Origin: Apodospora peruviana
Lineage: Eukaryota; Ascomycota; Sordariomycetes; Sordariales; Lasiosphaeriaceae
Direction: 5' to 3'
DNA: 64,000 nucleotides
Assembly: GCA_033439685.1 (NCBI GenBank)
Contig: JAUEDM010000003.1
Span: forward strand, 340,001-404,000
Of this stretch, positions 18,936-31,575 are shown in pieces. Numbering within the stretch: the stretch's first letter is position 1; each line of letters begins with the position of its first letter. The notes beneath the pieces are model-generated. The model was not told the DNA's origin. It saw nothing but the letters and a program-made list of their open reading frames with translations, and did not search any database. The translations under genes were made by a program, and so were the position numbers.

Positions 18936-21900
18936 GGATCAGGGAAGTCCAGAGATCAAGTTCCTTCGCCTGCTTGCCCAAGAGCGGGACGTTGCTTGCC
19001 TGCCGCCGGTGCAGTGACAGTCTCGAGACTAGGTGGAGTGTCTACTAGGTAATTATGGGATTGGGTACGGAACAGGCCGATCTGCGAATGCATGGGAGAC
19101 TAACCCGTACTCGGGCCTTTAACGGCCATAGCCCATGGCACCATGGAGGCCCAAATCTAGAGCGTGCTTGGCCCATCTACAACGACTGGCGAGACGAGCT
19201 TGGCTTTCACCGCGTTCTCACTTGCGGCGTCGTGAGTGGACGACAGACACACAAAAGGTGGTCTGATGTTAACTGATGACGGAACCGCGGGTGGGACAAG
19301 GGGACCTGGGGTCCACCTGGTCCAGTTACAGGGGAGCTTCCTTACTCTATCCAGCCAATAGCAACCCGCGACTTGCAAGGGAGAAGCTCCTGCCATCGCC
19401 TCCGCCGTGAACAGACGAACCCCGCCATCGACAGATCTGCGAACTGCACGTTGGAGCCACAAACTTGTTTGAACTTTGAGGCCGGGCAGCTTGAGCCTGC
19501 CGAATCCACCCAAAAATGCCTCGATAGATAAGTGGAAAGCTCATCATAACCGAACTCGGTCAAGGTCAACGTATCTACAGCTGCAATTACTTCATGGATG
19601 AACATCCGTCGTTGATCGCCGTGTAAGTGATCTCCATCACTTCTGTGAAAGTCGAGATGGTGGCGGCGGGGTGAAGTTATGCCTCCTCCACGGCTTTGAA
19701 ACGGGGCGATTCCGTCTCAGCGGGCCCGGTGCAACCAGCAACAATTCAACCGCAGTTGTTGAAGTCGAATTGCTTAAAAGCTCATCAACCGGCCAGCCTG
19801 GAACTCATGGCAAACATGCAAATGCAGGACGCTATGTGCGCGTATTGTACACCTACCTACATGTGGGACGATGGGGTGATGTCAGTCAGCCGCAGCTAAC
19901 GGGTAGGGTGTGAGTGACTGTGGCTTATCAGGGTCGAGACTGGCCGAAATCACTCTTTTGATGGGGTGAGGTGAAGAGAGATCGTTCGGGGCCTGAAAAG
20001 ACCCCATAATCCGAGATCGTCCCCTTCCGCAATACGCCGAGAGTTTCTTCAGAGGAAGGCAGGACCCGCCGAGCAGCGGGTCATTTTTGCCTTGCCAGGC
20101 TCTTTGAACCGTATTCCGCTCGTAGCACAACGGTTCCCGGCCCTCACTGAGACGATGAACACCTCAAACAAACGGATCTTATTCTTGGATCCCGTAACCC
20201 GCAGCGTACTTGGCTTTCATCCCGCGGGGTTGGGATAAGATGCTGTGGATTCCTAATGCGTGGCTCTCTAGACCTACATACACGAAGCTCCCGTCATTAT
20301 CTTGTAAATCTCCGCGGGTTCACCGTTCAACAAGATTGAGGAACACAATGATATCAATTGCCACACTTTATTCCTCGAACTCTGTAAAATTTGTACGAGC
20401 TTATCCATATATCGAAACGTGGAAGCTGGGTGGAGTTTGGAGTTTGCTTGCCCCTATCTCTCTGGTGTGTGCAACCCACGCTGCGGGTGTGGCGTGACAC
20501 AACGGCCGAGCGTTCCATGACTGCCACCCATCAGTTGAAGGAAAGGTTCGGATGGAACCGAAACCTCGGGTCGGTCAACCTGCACGTAGCATACTATGAA
20601 TAGGTAGTAGACCAAGGAAGAGACTACTGCATTCCAATTTGCTTTTTGACATACGCCTCCCGACCTCCTAGTGCGAAATACTGTCATGGCAGTTACAGTT
20701 TCGCCCTTGATAGCCTACCCGAAAGGCTGACGGTGACCCAGAACTTGAGAAGAAGAGAAAAGAAAAAGAAAAAGGGAAAGCGATATTCTAAGAGTGGAAC
20801 CTTCGAGGAGAACAAACCCAATGTCCAGGAAGATGCTGGCGAATCTCGATTTATTCAAAGAAGGCGCTATCGGTGGTCTTAATGTCCCAATCAGGAATCA
20901 CCGTACAGGGAGGCGGCTTCCCTCTCATCATATCAAAAAATGCGTTGGCAGGCGCAGGTCCATGAACAAGGAGCCGTGGGAAGGCGACGAGATATGGTCA
21001 TACCGCGTTTAAGTCAAAAGAAGAGCAAGCTTGCTTGTAAATAATGTTCAAAAAGCTTTAGATAAAAGAAGAAACTAAGGTAGAAGTACCCAAAAGAGAC
21101 ACATTCCGTACGCGCTCTCGCTCGCTCGCTCGAGGTGGGAACGTATCGTCGCCATTTTGCTCCAAATCCTCATTATTTCACCGCGCAAAACACACACCAG
21201 ATATCTATCTGGCAACCGCCACCCTCCCTCCCCAACAAAAACAATGAAAACAAGGTAGACCAGAAAACCTGCCAGCAAAGAGAGTAAGAAGAAAAAAATC
21301 ACAACATCATGCCAACGCTTTGGCTCCGCTCCGCAAACAGAACAACAAAATAGAGACCATATCGTACCATTTCGACCAACTGATATCAAGCCTCCCCTAT
21401 GTCGCCAGCTCCATCAAGCCGACCAACTTTCCATCCTGCTCTTCCCTCAACTCAACTGGCTTGACCCATGTTGTCTCCAAACCGCAACTCGACAGGAACA
21501 TCATCAATCATATGACACCCATGCCGCCGGTATTCCTGACCAACCCTTGTTCCTGTTACACGTCGCCCCGGGTATTAAGTAGAACAATATTGTTGAAAGC
21601 TTATAAGCAAAAAAAAAAAAAAAGAAGCAAGATAACTTCAAACGCAGCCCACTTCAAATAATCCACCTCGCATCTATTACGCTCAAGAAAGCTAAGGTAG
21701 TCACTCGCACACTATGCGGCGTGATGCCGTATGTCCATATCCATACAATAAGAATGATTTGGGGGGGGGGGGGGGGGGGGGGGGATGAAAAACAAAGAAA
21801 TATCAGCAAAATATGAGATGAAACAAACAAGAACATGGATCTGGGGTGCACGAGATTAGATAACCAAAACATGAGGTGAAAGGCGATAAACGGCACCAAT

Positions 21901-22243
21901 ATCCCTCCCTTTCATCGTATCTATCCACCTCTTCCAATATATATGTTTAAGGGAAATGCGCGCAGAAGTTGCTCTCAGAAACGGCTGTGTGGAGAAGACG
22001 ATGATGGAAAACAAACGGCTAGCAAGCGACAGTGGTATCAAGATCAGGCCAAAAGCCTGTATTGTAAGCAAAGCACAAACCCGAAAAACTCCCCCACTCC
22101 ATGGACTGACTGGCACAAAAGGCGTGCTCATGTCGGAGGCGTGTAACGACAAAAAAAGCACAAGGCGAGGTTTGAACCTCCCATTCAACTCGAGCGCCGT
22201 AGTCGAATATGGCGCAGCATCGCCGCAGGAAGCAGAGTTGTGT
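18936..22243. other. 3.3-kb gene-free stretch
   Basis: No gene could be supported between the phosphoketolase promoter and the 3' end of the RasGAP gene. The part after 21000 is AT-richer and contains a CGCT repeat near 21112-21132, an A15 run at 21609-21623 and a G24 run at 21761-21784. The short frames here (at most about 145 codons) show no conserved features. Confidence 0.45.
21761..21784 (+). repeat. G24 homopolymer
   Basis: Twenty-four consecutive G follow ATGATTT and precede ATGAAA. It lies in the gene-free 3' flank of the RasGAP gene, which is transcribed from the other strand, so the transcript would read C24 if the UTR reaches this far. Confidence 0.85.
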
Positions 22244-24988
22244 CTACCAACCCTTCTTCCTGGCAAATCGTTTGTTGAGCAACGCAAGAACTTTCGTTAC
22301 GTTGAATTGGACATACTCCAAATCTAAATCATCCTGGTTGTCTTTTTGCATCTCCAAGAGATCATCAAGCTTCAGGTCCAGCTCAAGGAGGCCGCGATTC
22401 CGTCCTAACGTTTTCCGAAATGTCAGATCTTGTGTAAATCAAATAGTGGCTAAGGGGGAGACAAGTCTCACCTTTGTAATGCAACGAGATAACAAATGTC
22501 CCCGGAAGAGGACTTGTAAAGTTAAAGTAAATGTTCGCCCTCCTGTTGTCCGGCACGTTGCTCTTCTGGATCACGCCCTCCTTCTCAAGTTGCTGGTGGG
22601 TGAACTTGTATGGCCCCAAAACCTGCTGCTTCTGCTGCTTCCTCCGCGTGCCCTCGCTCTGACTGCGCACATTGTGAAGATAGCTCTTGTACGTGTCAAG
22701 CTGGCTCACCAGGTACGAGTTGTGGTCGCGAATGGTTTTGTAGACCTCATTCAGCTTCTGCGTCTCGGAGATCACAACTTCCTTCAACGAGCCGAGATGT
22801 TGGAGCTCTTGCTCGATTTCGTCCCTTAGCAGACTCCAGCCGTCGCTCTTATCGACGACCTTGAGTGCCTGCAGCTGATCTAGCAGCTCAATCGCCCGGA
22901 TACCTTTGCGGACCATGACCGCCTCGTTCTTGGAAGTGGCTGCCGCCTCAGCAATACGCCCGAGTTGTAGTGGTCGCCTGGCTACCGATGAAGTTGCGGG
23001 AATCGTTCGTAGAATCTGCACAAAGATTGACTTGGCCTCCATGAAGTAGACCTCCTCCTGGGTAATATCCAAGGCCGCCGTCAGGTCGTCAATCGCCGTC
23101 TCCCACCTACTGAACAGCGGCAAATTGATGACCCTATTCTCCTTCCGTGGAACCTGGGCGGGTGAAGGGCCTAATTCGGACATAATGATAGCGAGGTGCG
23201 AATTTTCGTCCTTGAAGACCTCCCCTGCGTGCTTCTCGAGCAGCCCGTGCATCGCGTAGATTTCGTTGAGTGTGATGGAAAGTTCGAGGTCTTTCTTTGA
23301 AAGCGCGACGTAGTTGTCCATCTCAAGACTCTCGTAGAAGTCTCCAACCTCACACAAATCCAGCATGAATTTGTTGACCCGGTCCTTATTCTGATGAACG
23401 AACGGCTGTAACTTTGCCATGTAAGGTTCTTTTGCGTACGATGGCTTGTTCGCTAGATTTTGCAGCATCTTGGCAATGAGTGTCAGCGTTCTCCTCGGCC
23501 GGTCGGCGGGCTGTCCGTCAATGAGCATGTATGATTTCGGCGTCACGATGGCTGGGTTGATGAATCGCAGGAAGAAGAAGCCGCCGATCAGAGTGCATAT
23601 GACCTGGTCATTAGCATCCGGGTACTTTCTTTTAGTGAGACTCCGAATCTGCTTGCAAATCCAGCGAATACCATATGGGGCCTCTTCCAGCCCGTCAATG
23701 ATAGTTGTCAGGAAACCATTGGCAATCTCAGTCAACATGGTGAGCCGTGGTTCGATAATCGCCTGCACCTGGGGATTTTCGGCTGCTTGTTCTGCCGTGA
23801 CGCCCCTGGGAAGCGATGCCGGAAGGCTTCCGGTGTCTTGCTCAATCTGCTCGATCATGCGCTCGTATACCTTGAGTGGGTTAATCTCCAGATCCAAGTC
23901 CTTGAGCTCAATCAGACTGTTGATCCTATCCGCCAACACCGCTTTTAAGAAACTCTGCCCGGGTCCTCTCCTCGTGTACGTGGTCATCATTCGTGATACT
24001 GGCGTGTTGGCGCGGAGAAGCGACGAGTATTCGGGCGTATTGTCAAATTGGTATGTGAGGACCGACTGCAACAAGGTTGGTCAGTTTATGTCCACACCAG
24101 GCATGATTCTGGGCGCAACGAACCTGAAACATGGTCAAGAGTAAGTGCTCCTCACGACTTTCGTATTGGTTTCCATAAATGGTGAACATCACGGTCTGCA
24201 GAAGCGAATCAATCTCGGCCATGGAGACAAGTCGGCAAAGATGCGCGATATGTCTAGGTTCAGACTGCAGCAGGAACAGCAGGTTTCCGTATTTCTGTGT
24301 TTTGTCGTCGTTGGGGAACGCACCCTCTTGCATTTCGGTAGCATCTTCGAGGTGGCTCGCGACTTCGTTTTGCTAATAGTGCTGTCAGAAGGCAACGCGT
24401 AGGACAAGATCGTACTTAAACATACCTCTTCTAGAGCCATGCGATTTTGTATCAATAAGGCAATACGCGAATCTAGATATCGAACATCCTTTTCAAGGAC
24501 GAAGTTTTTCTTGGACTGGGACGAAATCTTGGCTTTGAGCTCCCGAAGGACCTTCTGCGCTACAGAGACAGTCAGTATCACATTAAGATAGTGCGTGACA
24601 GCGCGAGCGGGTTTCCACCTTTGGCAAGCTCATCTTCGATAACCAAATCGGATTCATTCGCTGACATGGACATGTAGAGTGCCGACATGGAATACCGCTT
24701 GGATTGGCGGGCGGACCGCGATCCATCGTAGGAAGACATTGTGTTCTGGCGGGAAAGAGGTTGGAACGACGAGGAGGAGGCAGTTGAGGCTCGTGATGGT
24801 GCCTGCAACATGACGGACATGTCGACGGCCACCGTCCCAGCAATGGCAGGAGTCAGGCTGTAAGGCCTGGGGCCGTTGACAGTTGCGTCCGGCGTTGAAC
24901 GGCAGTTATTCGACCCGGAAGGAGCGGCGCGAGAATAATCGTGGAGGTTCCTGAAGCACCGACTCGAATCGCGATGATGGCTCTTTCC
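22244..24988 (-). CDS. gapA: Ras GTPase-activating protein, GapA/IQGAP-like type
   Basis: Five exons are supported: 24988-24619, 24559-24426, 24372-24124, 24065-22472 and 22404-22244, with introns of 59, 53, 58 and 67 nt. They encode at least 835 aa. A serine-rich N-terminus leads to a coiled region (QKVLRELKAKISSQSKKN), then a RasGAP domain containing the signature FLRFINPAIVTP. A RasGAP C-terminal domain of IQGAP-related proteins closes the protein (KFTHQQLEKEGVIQKSNVP, VTKVLALLNKRFARKKGW). It stimulates GTP hydrolysis by Ras at the cell cortex and controls polarity in related fungi. The 5' end is unresolved. The frame is clearly coding up to 24988 (NLHDYSRAAPSG) but has no ATG before 24820, and a TAG acceptor sits at 24991-24989. 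At least one further exon must lie upstream. Confidence 0.92.
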
Positions 24989-25436
24989 CTATGACGCTCC
25001 CGTTTGTCGATTGACGGATGGCGGATGGCGGTCGCAAGAGGTGGCTCTTTCGATAATGGAGGCGAATTGCACAAAGTATTGTCGGGGGAGGGGAAGATGG
25101 AAGAAGGGTCGACCAGCGAAGAGCGCCACAAAGGAGTAATGGATGCAACGGGAGGAATGCGCCAACAAAAAATGGCACCAATGCCGGCGTACTTTACGGT
25201 TTCGTTCGCAGCGTGAGGGGAAGCGACGGGAAACGACGAGTGGCCTTTGAACGGGCGCAATCACCTGCGGTAGCTCTACTCGATAGAATAAGCACGAGTA
25301 TCGATCTCGGAGCTGTATGCGTGGAAAGGGATGCCGCCGGGTGCAGTGGGCCTCTGTAAATGTTCCGGTTGGGGTGAAATGCAGAGATCGGTGTCGAATT
25401 GATAGGACGCGATAAATTGAGGGTTTGAGCCGCCTC

Positions 25437-25448
25437 TACGGATCCGTA
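25437..25448. repeat. 12-bp palindrome TACGGATCCGTA, copy 1
   Basis: A perfect 12-bp inverted repeat, found again at 28372-28383 in the same gene-free island. Function is unknown; it could be a dyad binding site or a coincidence. Confidence 0.45.
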
Positions 25449-28371
25449 ACTTGCGACCAGTCAGACCCGGAAAGCGAAGGATGGTGGAGTGCAAGAGAAA
25501 CGATCAGATTTCGGACCCAAAACCAGCAGGGTGTGTGGCAGTGGAGTCGGAACGTTGGCCGTGCAGGAGGACAAAGCCAGGGGTTCTGGGCTTGTCAGAG
25601 GTTTTCGGCACAGCAGCAAAGGACAGACAGTCTGCCGGTACGGAATATAAAACAATGGACAAGAACAAAACATTACTGTAAAGGCACCATATTATAATGT
25701 CCAGGTTGTTTGTAAAGTACCCAATTAAGTTCGTAATCCTCTAGCCATGGAAAATACCTTACGGATAGATATTATAAAAAATTACAGCCAAATCGCCCTG
25801 ATGTTGGATCGGTGCCTTTTCCAGAAGGGCTAGAACTGGTTAATGAGACCACAGGGATACAAAAGGCAGGGACCTTCCATGGCCCGGGTATCGTTCGGAT
25901 GGCGGTTTGCGGCAGTTGCGAGGAGCAGCCCAGGAACACTCGAGAATGTGAAGAATGGATGCATTTCCCGTCTGTCTCCATCCTCCCGTCGAGTTCCTTT
26001 ACAACGATCTGTGAACACCAGCATGGAAGTCAACGCTAGTGTTGGTGGGGGTGGTCCACCGCCTTCTGGAGAGAGCGAGCAACAGGCTCCAGCTGTTCCT
26101 GAATTCCCCCCGAAAGCGACCCCAGGACCCCTTGACAATCTTACATTCCACCCGTTTTACGGGGCTAATGTACGGAATATGTACACGTTATGTCGAACTA
26201 CTGTAAAGAGCTGTGGATAAGCAGGTAAGGTAACGACTACCTACTACCTCACTCGGCACTTCAATCCGAACGTGAGGCGTAACTCGATCCGCAACGGCGT
26301 CGACCAAGGCAAAACCAGCTTCCTCCGGCAACAATGCAGCAACACGCCTTTGGCATACCGCTCCATCGCCCAAGATACAGGGCAGGAACTATGGAATAGT
26401 CTTGCAGCGTCAATTTCGACGAACCACGACCCGACGGATATCGAAGCGTAGACCGTGGTGCGCAGCGCAGATCTAGAATTAGGAGGGGACGGGAACCTTC
26501 ATGAAGTCGATGGAGGGGCACCCTTCAGCTACCTTAGGTACCTTAGCCAGGGGTGCGGCACCAGATTGGCCGAGCACAGACCACAGGCCACACCCTAGCC
26601 AGGGGGTAACACGAAAGCTCGGGCGGGGAGACGGCGGTGACTGGGCACATGCCGCCGCTTATGAATCCGATTTCCACACCACCTCTTTGTTGTGGGCGCA
26701 TCCGGCACTATATGTACGAGTGTGTGTGCAGGATATGGAATTGAAGATACAACGGAAGACCAAGATTCCCACTACACATGAGAGCAGAGCGTTTCGATTG
26801 TCTCTCTACTACCACCACCGGGCACTCCGGAGAGGACGAGATGACGGCATTGTACCAGTCAATGAAACTTTCACTCCCGCCTCTATTGGTTCTCAAACCA
26901 AAACTTGACTGTGAAGTCTTTTGGATCTGCTACCGGGTGACCGAGTCGAGCGAGGAGAGCGAGACAGGAGCATGACTGTGCCTGTGCGTGATTGTGTGAT
27001 GGCCATGTCATGCATATAGATTGACAGGTATCATCACAGAGCGATGCGGAAAATAGAAGCCAGCGAAGAAACTTGAAACACCCGCCCCGGGGCGTCAGCA
27101 CACCACCCAACCCTTCTTCATCTTTATACTCAGTGCCTACTCAACGGTCCCAGCAAAATCACGTGCATGTCTCCGAATTCATGATAACTAAAGGGCTGGT
27201 CGGTTGAATGGATATCCAATGCCACCCGGAAGAGAAAGGATCAAGAAAGGTTATGTGGTATTTCGAAACAAGTCATAGTTAATTATAAATTCTTAAAACA
27301 GACTGGATCGGCAAAGGGGCTTTGAAACTTCCAGCTTCTTGAATTAACATGACAGAGCATTTTCATGTGAGAGACACCTAAAGGGTTGGAATGGGTAGAT
27401 AAACTTGACTGTATAAAACCATACATACGTATACTGACCCATCTTGGTAGGTAGGTACCAGGTATCCCCCCCGTATACTTGATCTAACAGACTTACCCTC
27501 CTACCTACCAACGACAGGCACAGCCGTTTTGCTCAGAAAGGCAATGTTGAGACTCTTTGGCTTGCAGAACGAAGCTCGTTGCCGAGTCCCCACCTCATCA
27601 TCACGCTTGGTACATTTCGTGAGCCATCTACGGAATACAGCGAGCTACTACTGTACTCTGCTGCTGTGCCACGCTGTACAGAGGCAACTAAAACCCAAAG
27701 GCATCATTCAATAATTTATTCGCCCTGCAGCCCTGCCGATTAGCGTCGTGTGGGGAAATGCCGTTTGCCGGCGAACATGGCTCGAGCTTCCTTCCTCCAG
27801 GGGACTGGCCTTGGACGAAGACGTCAAGGAAAGAAAGAGTAGGAGGAGGAGGCGTTATAGCTGTGGCTTGTGGCACACCGACTAAGCGAAACACCGACCC
27901 CTGGATGAAGGTGGCAATAACCTTTTGCTTTCCGAATCCTATTTTCGTTAGCGTTCTTGTTGCCTATACCAAATGTTTTGGATGCGTGAATCTTGTTGCG
28001 TGCTTGTCCTTGATGCCATGCTCACTTTTTATCGAGGTACATAGGTCCGACCCTGGTGATTATCTGTGTGATATTGATCTGCCCGGGTATGGTATGGTAG
28101 GTACTGTCACGGCCTGGCTCTCGTAGACGGCGAAACTCATCTATTGGACGCCATCGACGAAGATTCTATTCTAAGGAGAGAAGAGAGAGTGAAATAGAAA
28201 GAACACGATCGCTGCAATTGACAAATGCTGGTGAGACGCGTTGGCTCCACCACGGGGTTTACCCGGCTTTACCACGCGTGGATGACACCGGTGTTGCTTG
28301 GTCTGGCCCTCACAGGTACCAGATATATACGCGGGCAGAGTCATATATAAAGTTCTGGACTCCAATGTAGT

Positions 28372-28383
28372 TACGGATCCGTA
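28372..28383. repeat. 12-bp palindrome TACGGATCCGTA, copy 2
   Basis: Identical to the palindrome at 25437-25448, about 1 kb upstream of the MFS transporter start. Confidence 0.45.
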
Positions 28384-29330
28384 GTTCCCCCAAGTCGCAT
28401 TTCGGATCGATACTTATCGGGGAGGAGGGGGGCGGCAGCCGTGCTGTCGGTAAACCGAATGTTTGGGTTACCACTATGCTGGAGAATATCAATCTCTTTT
28501 TATTTTTTATTTTCGCTCTCACCAGGAGCCACCTTCTTGATTCATGTTGACGGCGGCGGCGGCTAGGCGGCACGGCACCGGAATCCTTATCATTTCGCGG
28601 GACCCGATCCGAGGGACCTTCTGAAGTGAAGTGTGGGTCCACGGCTGGGAAGGCCACGGGCTTTCGGCCTTGTTCTTGCCTTATCTCCGCTTCCGCAACC
28701 ACAGGCCTTCTTCCTAATCGCCTATCCTCGATGGGGGCAAGTAAAATCCAGGGGGCCTGTCTGTTGATACCTGGGTCTACGGAAGTAGTGGGCCGCGAAG
28801 GGCACCTTTTGATTGCAAATAACCCCTCTTGGGCAACAAGATGCTGATGCCGTGATTTATTGCCAGTGTTAAACCCGACTAAGCACCTCATAAGAGCTCG
28901 GGGTGAGGGGCGGCTGGGATACCGAGCGACAAGGCCAAAAAAAAAAAGCTTGAGTTGCTTCGGCCTCGCTTCTTATCGTTAACCCGGAGCGTGTCGGAAG
29001 GTTTGTAATCTTTATCGACCATGGGTGTCGACTATTTTGGACCTTTAGTTGACATGCAAGAAGTAACATCGCCGAACATCGCCGAATTAACCTCTTACCT
29101 CACCTGCACGTATTGTTGTCGTCAGCATTTAATCCGTATGGAACTGGTTTAACAAAGTTGTGAATCTGACATTGCCAGGACATCGGTGTTGCATGTTCTA
29201 GTGCTCTTAGGCCGGCACTTATACATCAATCAACCTAACTGTCAGACCTTTCTTTACTGGACTTATAAGAAAGACACTATCGCACAAAAATTTCCCCGAC
29301 TTCATCCTGATATCCTCGTGCCAAGATATC

Positions 29331-29354
29331 AAAAAAAAAAAAAAAAAAAAAAAA
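29331..29354 (+). repeat. A24 homopolymer in the MFS leader or promoter
   Basis: Twenty-four consecutive A end 24 bp before the MFS start codon at 29379. A tract this long so close to the ATG lies either in the 5' UTR or in the core promoter. Confidence 0.85.
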
Positions 29355-29378
29355 GGCTAAACCCCTATACACGTCTCG

Positions 29379-31575
29379 ATGGCCGACTCTTCCGACCAGC
29401 TGGACGAGAAGGATAGCAGAGCCGCGCCGTTGCCAAGTAAGAACACAAGCAACAAGGAAAGTCATCTCTCAACGTCCTCCGCGAGAAGGGAAGAGAAACC
29501 GGAGAGGAGCAGGAGGAGGATATCCGGCGGTAGCAGCAGCAGCAGCTTATCCTCGACCCATTCACATGGCTCCGATGCCGACTCGGATCCGCTATCCCCC
29601 CTAGAGCACGCCTTGACGCCGGACCTCGAAACGCCGGCCGAGCATGCGGAGCACCAGCTTCAGCTTCAGCGTGAACCTCTTTCGCGGGCCCAGACGAGGA
29701 CAAGCGTCGGCAGTAACGCCTCGCGACTGCCCGATTTCGAAGTCACCTTCGACCCTGACGACCCGGAGAACCCAAAGAACTGGCCGCTCTGGTACAGGGC
29801 GTGGGTCATCTTTGCCGTGTCATTCGCAACGTGGGGTACGTCTTTTTTCTCTTTTTCTCGATATCATGCAGCTCAAATTGTGGCTGGTTAGTTATCAGGG
29901 GGGAGACTCACACACTGTCATGATGAAATTAGTGATTGTTTTATACTCGACGAGCTACACTTCCACCATTCCGGGCTTGATAAATGAGTATCATGAGGAC
30001 AACGAGTCCGTCGTTACCCTGGGCTTGAGCACGTACCTCTTTGGCCTCGCTGCCGGCAGTTTGGTGCTTGCTCCTCTGAGCGAACTCTACGGCCGGAGAC
30101 CCGTCTATATCGGCGCCATGTGTGCATTCACGTTACTAGTGATTCCCTGCGCACTCGCAACTTCCCTGGCTGAGATCATCGTCGTCAGGTTCTTCGGGTG
30201 AGTAGTACTAGTACTGTACCTCTTATTCTGCCACGACGGCCCTCTGATATAACTGATAAACAATGACAGAGCGTTATTCGGCGCAGCCATGGTGTCAAAC
30301 AGCCCCGGAAGCGTGGTGGACATTGCCGACCAAAAGTATCTCGCCCTGTGTATATCCCTCTGGTCAATTGCGCCCCTGAACGGGCCCGTCACGGGGCCCT
30401 TGATCGGCGGCTTTGTCTACCAGTACCTCGGCTGGCGATGGGCCAACTGGCTCGTGTTGATTGTTGGCGGCGTCGCGGCGGTTGTCGTCGCGAGCGTCAA
30501 GGAGACCTATGCTCCGACCATCCTCCAGAGGAAGGCGGCGCGGAAGCGTAAGGAGCTCGACGACGATCGTTGGTGGTCTCGCTACGACCAGAGGATATCC
30601 ACGTGGCATCTACTCAAGCTCAACTTGAGCCGGCCTTTTGTGTTGGCCTGGACGGAGCCGATCCTCTGGTTCTTCAACATCTGGTAAGTGGCATGGCATG
30701 GATCAATCTGTTGCAAGTCTTGCACGAAACCTAACCGCCAGAAAATCACAACCAATAGGATAAGCGTTATTTACGGCATTTTATACCTCTGTTTCGTCGC
30801 GTACCCGATCGTGTTCGTCGAGCATCGCGGATGGACCCCCGGCCTCTCGGGCCTCGCCTTTATCGGCATCGGCATCGGCACCATTTTCGCCATCTGCCTC
30901 GAGCCGCTCTGGCGGCACATCATCAACTCGCACGGGAAGGACCCGGAGACGGGCCACGCGCCGCCCGAGGCCACGGCGGCGGTTATGAGCATCGGCGCCA
31001 TCCTCACGCCCATCGGCCAGCTGGTCTTCTCGTGGACCTGCCTGCCCGTTACCATCCACTGGGCTATCCCGATTGCCTTCGGCATCCCCTTCGGCATGGG
31101 CAACACCATGTCGTTCATCTACGGACAGAACTACCTGGCCGGCTCGTACGGCATCTACGCCGCGTCGGCGCTCGCCGGGAACGCCGTCACAAGATCCTTC
31201 TTCGGCGCCACGCTCCCGCTCGCCGGGCCGTCCATGTACAGGGTCCTCACGCCGCAGTGGGCGGGCACGCTGCTGGGCCTGCTTGAGGTCTGCCTGATCC
31301 CGATCCCGATTGTGTTCTACCGCTACGGGGCCAAGATCCGCGCCAAGAGCAGGGTGATTCGGCAGATGCGGGAGGACCAGGCCAAGAACGAGAGCAAGAG
31401 GGCCAAACAACTGGCTAGGCAAGCGAGGAGAGCGGAGAGGGAAGGTGCTACTGCAGCAGCTGCAGCAGCTGCCCCTAACAGTACATCATACGAGGTAAAT
31501 GAAATAAAGGAAATCAAGGTTGATGATGTTGGGCGGGGTGGTGGGCATCCTGAGAAAGCAGTCGATGCCGTCTGA
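29379..31575 (+). CDS. major facilitator superfamily transporter, DHA1 polyamine/drug type
   Basis: Four exons (29379-29835, 29933-30197, 30270-30683, 30759-31575), with introns of 97, 72 and 75 nt, encode 650 aa. An N-terminal cytosolic region of about 135 residues is acidic and serine-rich (RRRISGGSSSSSLSS) and is followed by DPDDPENPKNWPLWYR, the usual lead-in of this subfamily. Twelve membrane segments then follow, with the motif-A loop PLSELYGRRPVY near residue 200, GPLIGGFVYQYLGWRW, and the sixth-to-seventh segment loop carrying LKLNLSRPFVLAWTEP. The C-terminal tail is highly charged (KNESKRAKQLARQARRAERE) with an Ala/Gln-rich end. It probably exports polyamines or drugs across the plasma membrane by proton antiport; the substrate cannot be told from sequence. 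It stands alone, with no biosynthetic neighbours. The first intron's 3' site (AAATTAG) was chosen because it restores FATWVIVLYSTSYTS. Confidence 0.93.

Larger units (their letters stand above)
24989..29378. other. 4.4-kb stretch with RasGAP promoter and no clear gene
   Basis: The first 0.3 kb or more should hold the missing first exon, leader and promoter of the RasGAP gene. Beyond it I find no supportable gene. The longest open frame (28310-28891, minus) has no family features. Short recurrent words occur here: TACGGAATA at 25639, 26171 and 27629, the palindrome TACGGATCCGTA at 25437 and 28372, and AGGTACCTTA at 26536. An A24 run at 29331-29354 precedes the MFS gene. Confidence 0.45.

Noticed and set aside
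27758..28126. 122-codon frame with a hydrophobic C-terminus, considered as a small membrane or secreted protein
   Set aside because: The hydrophobic part is not at the N-terminus, and the rest has no protein-like pattern.
28310..28891. 193-codon minus-strand frame upstream of the MFS gene
   Set aside because: No recognisable protein features; probably chance in GC-rich DNA.
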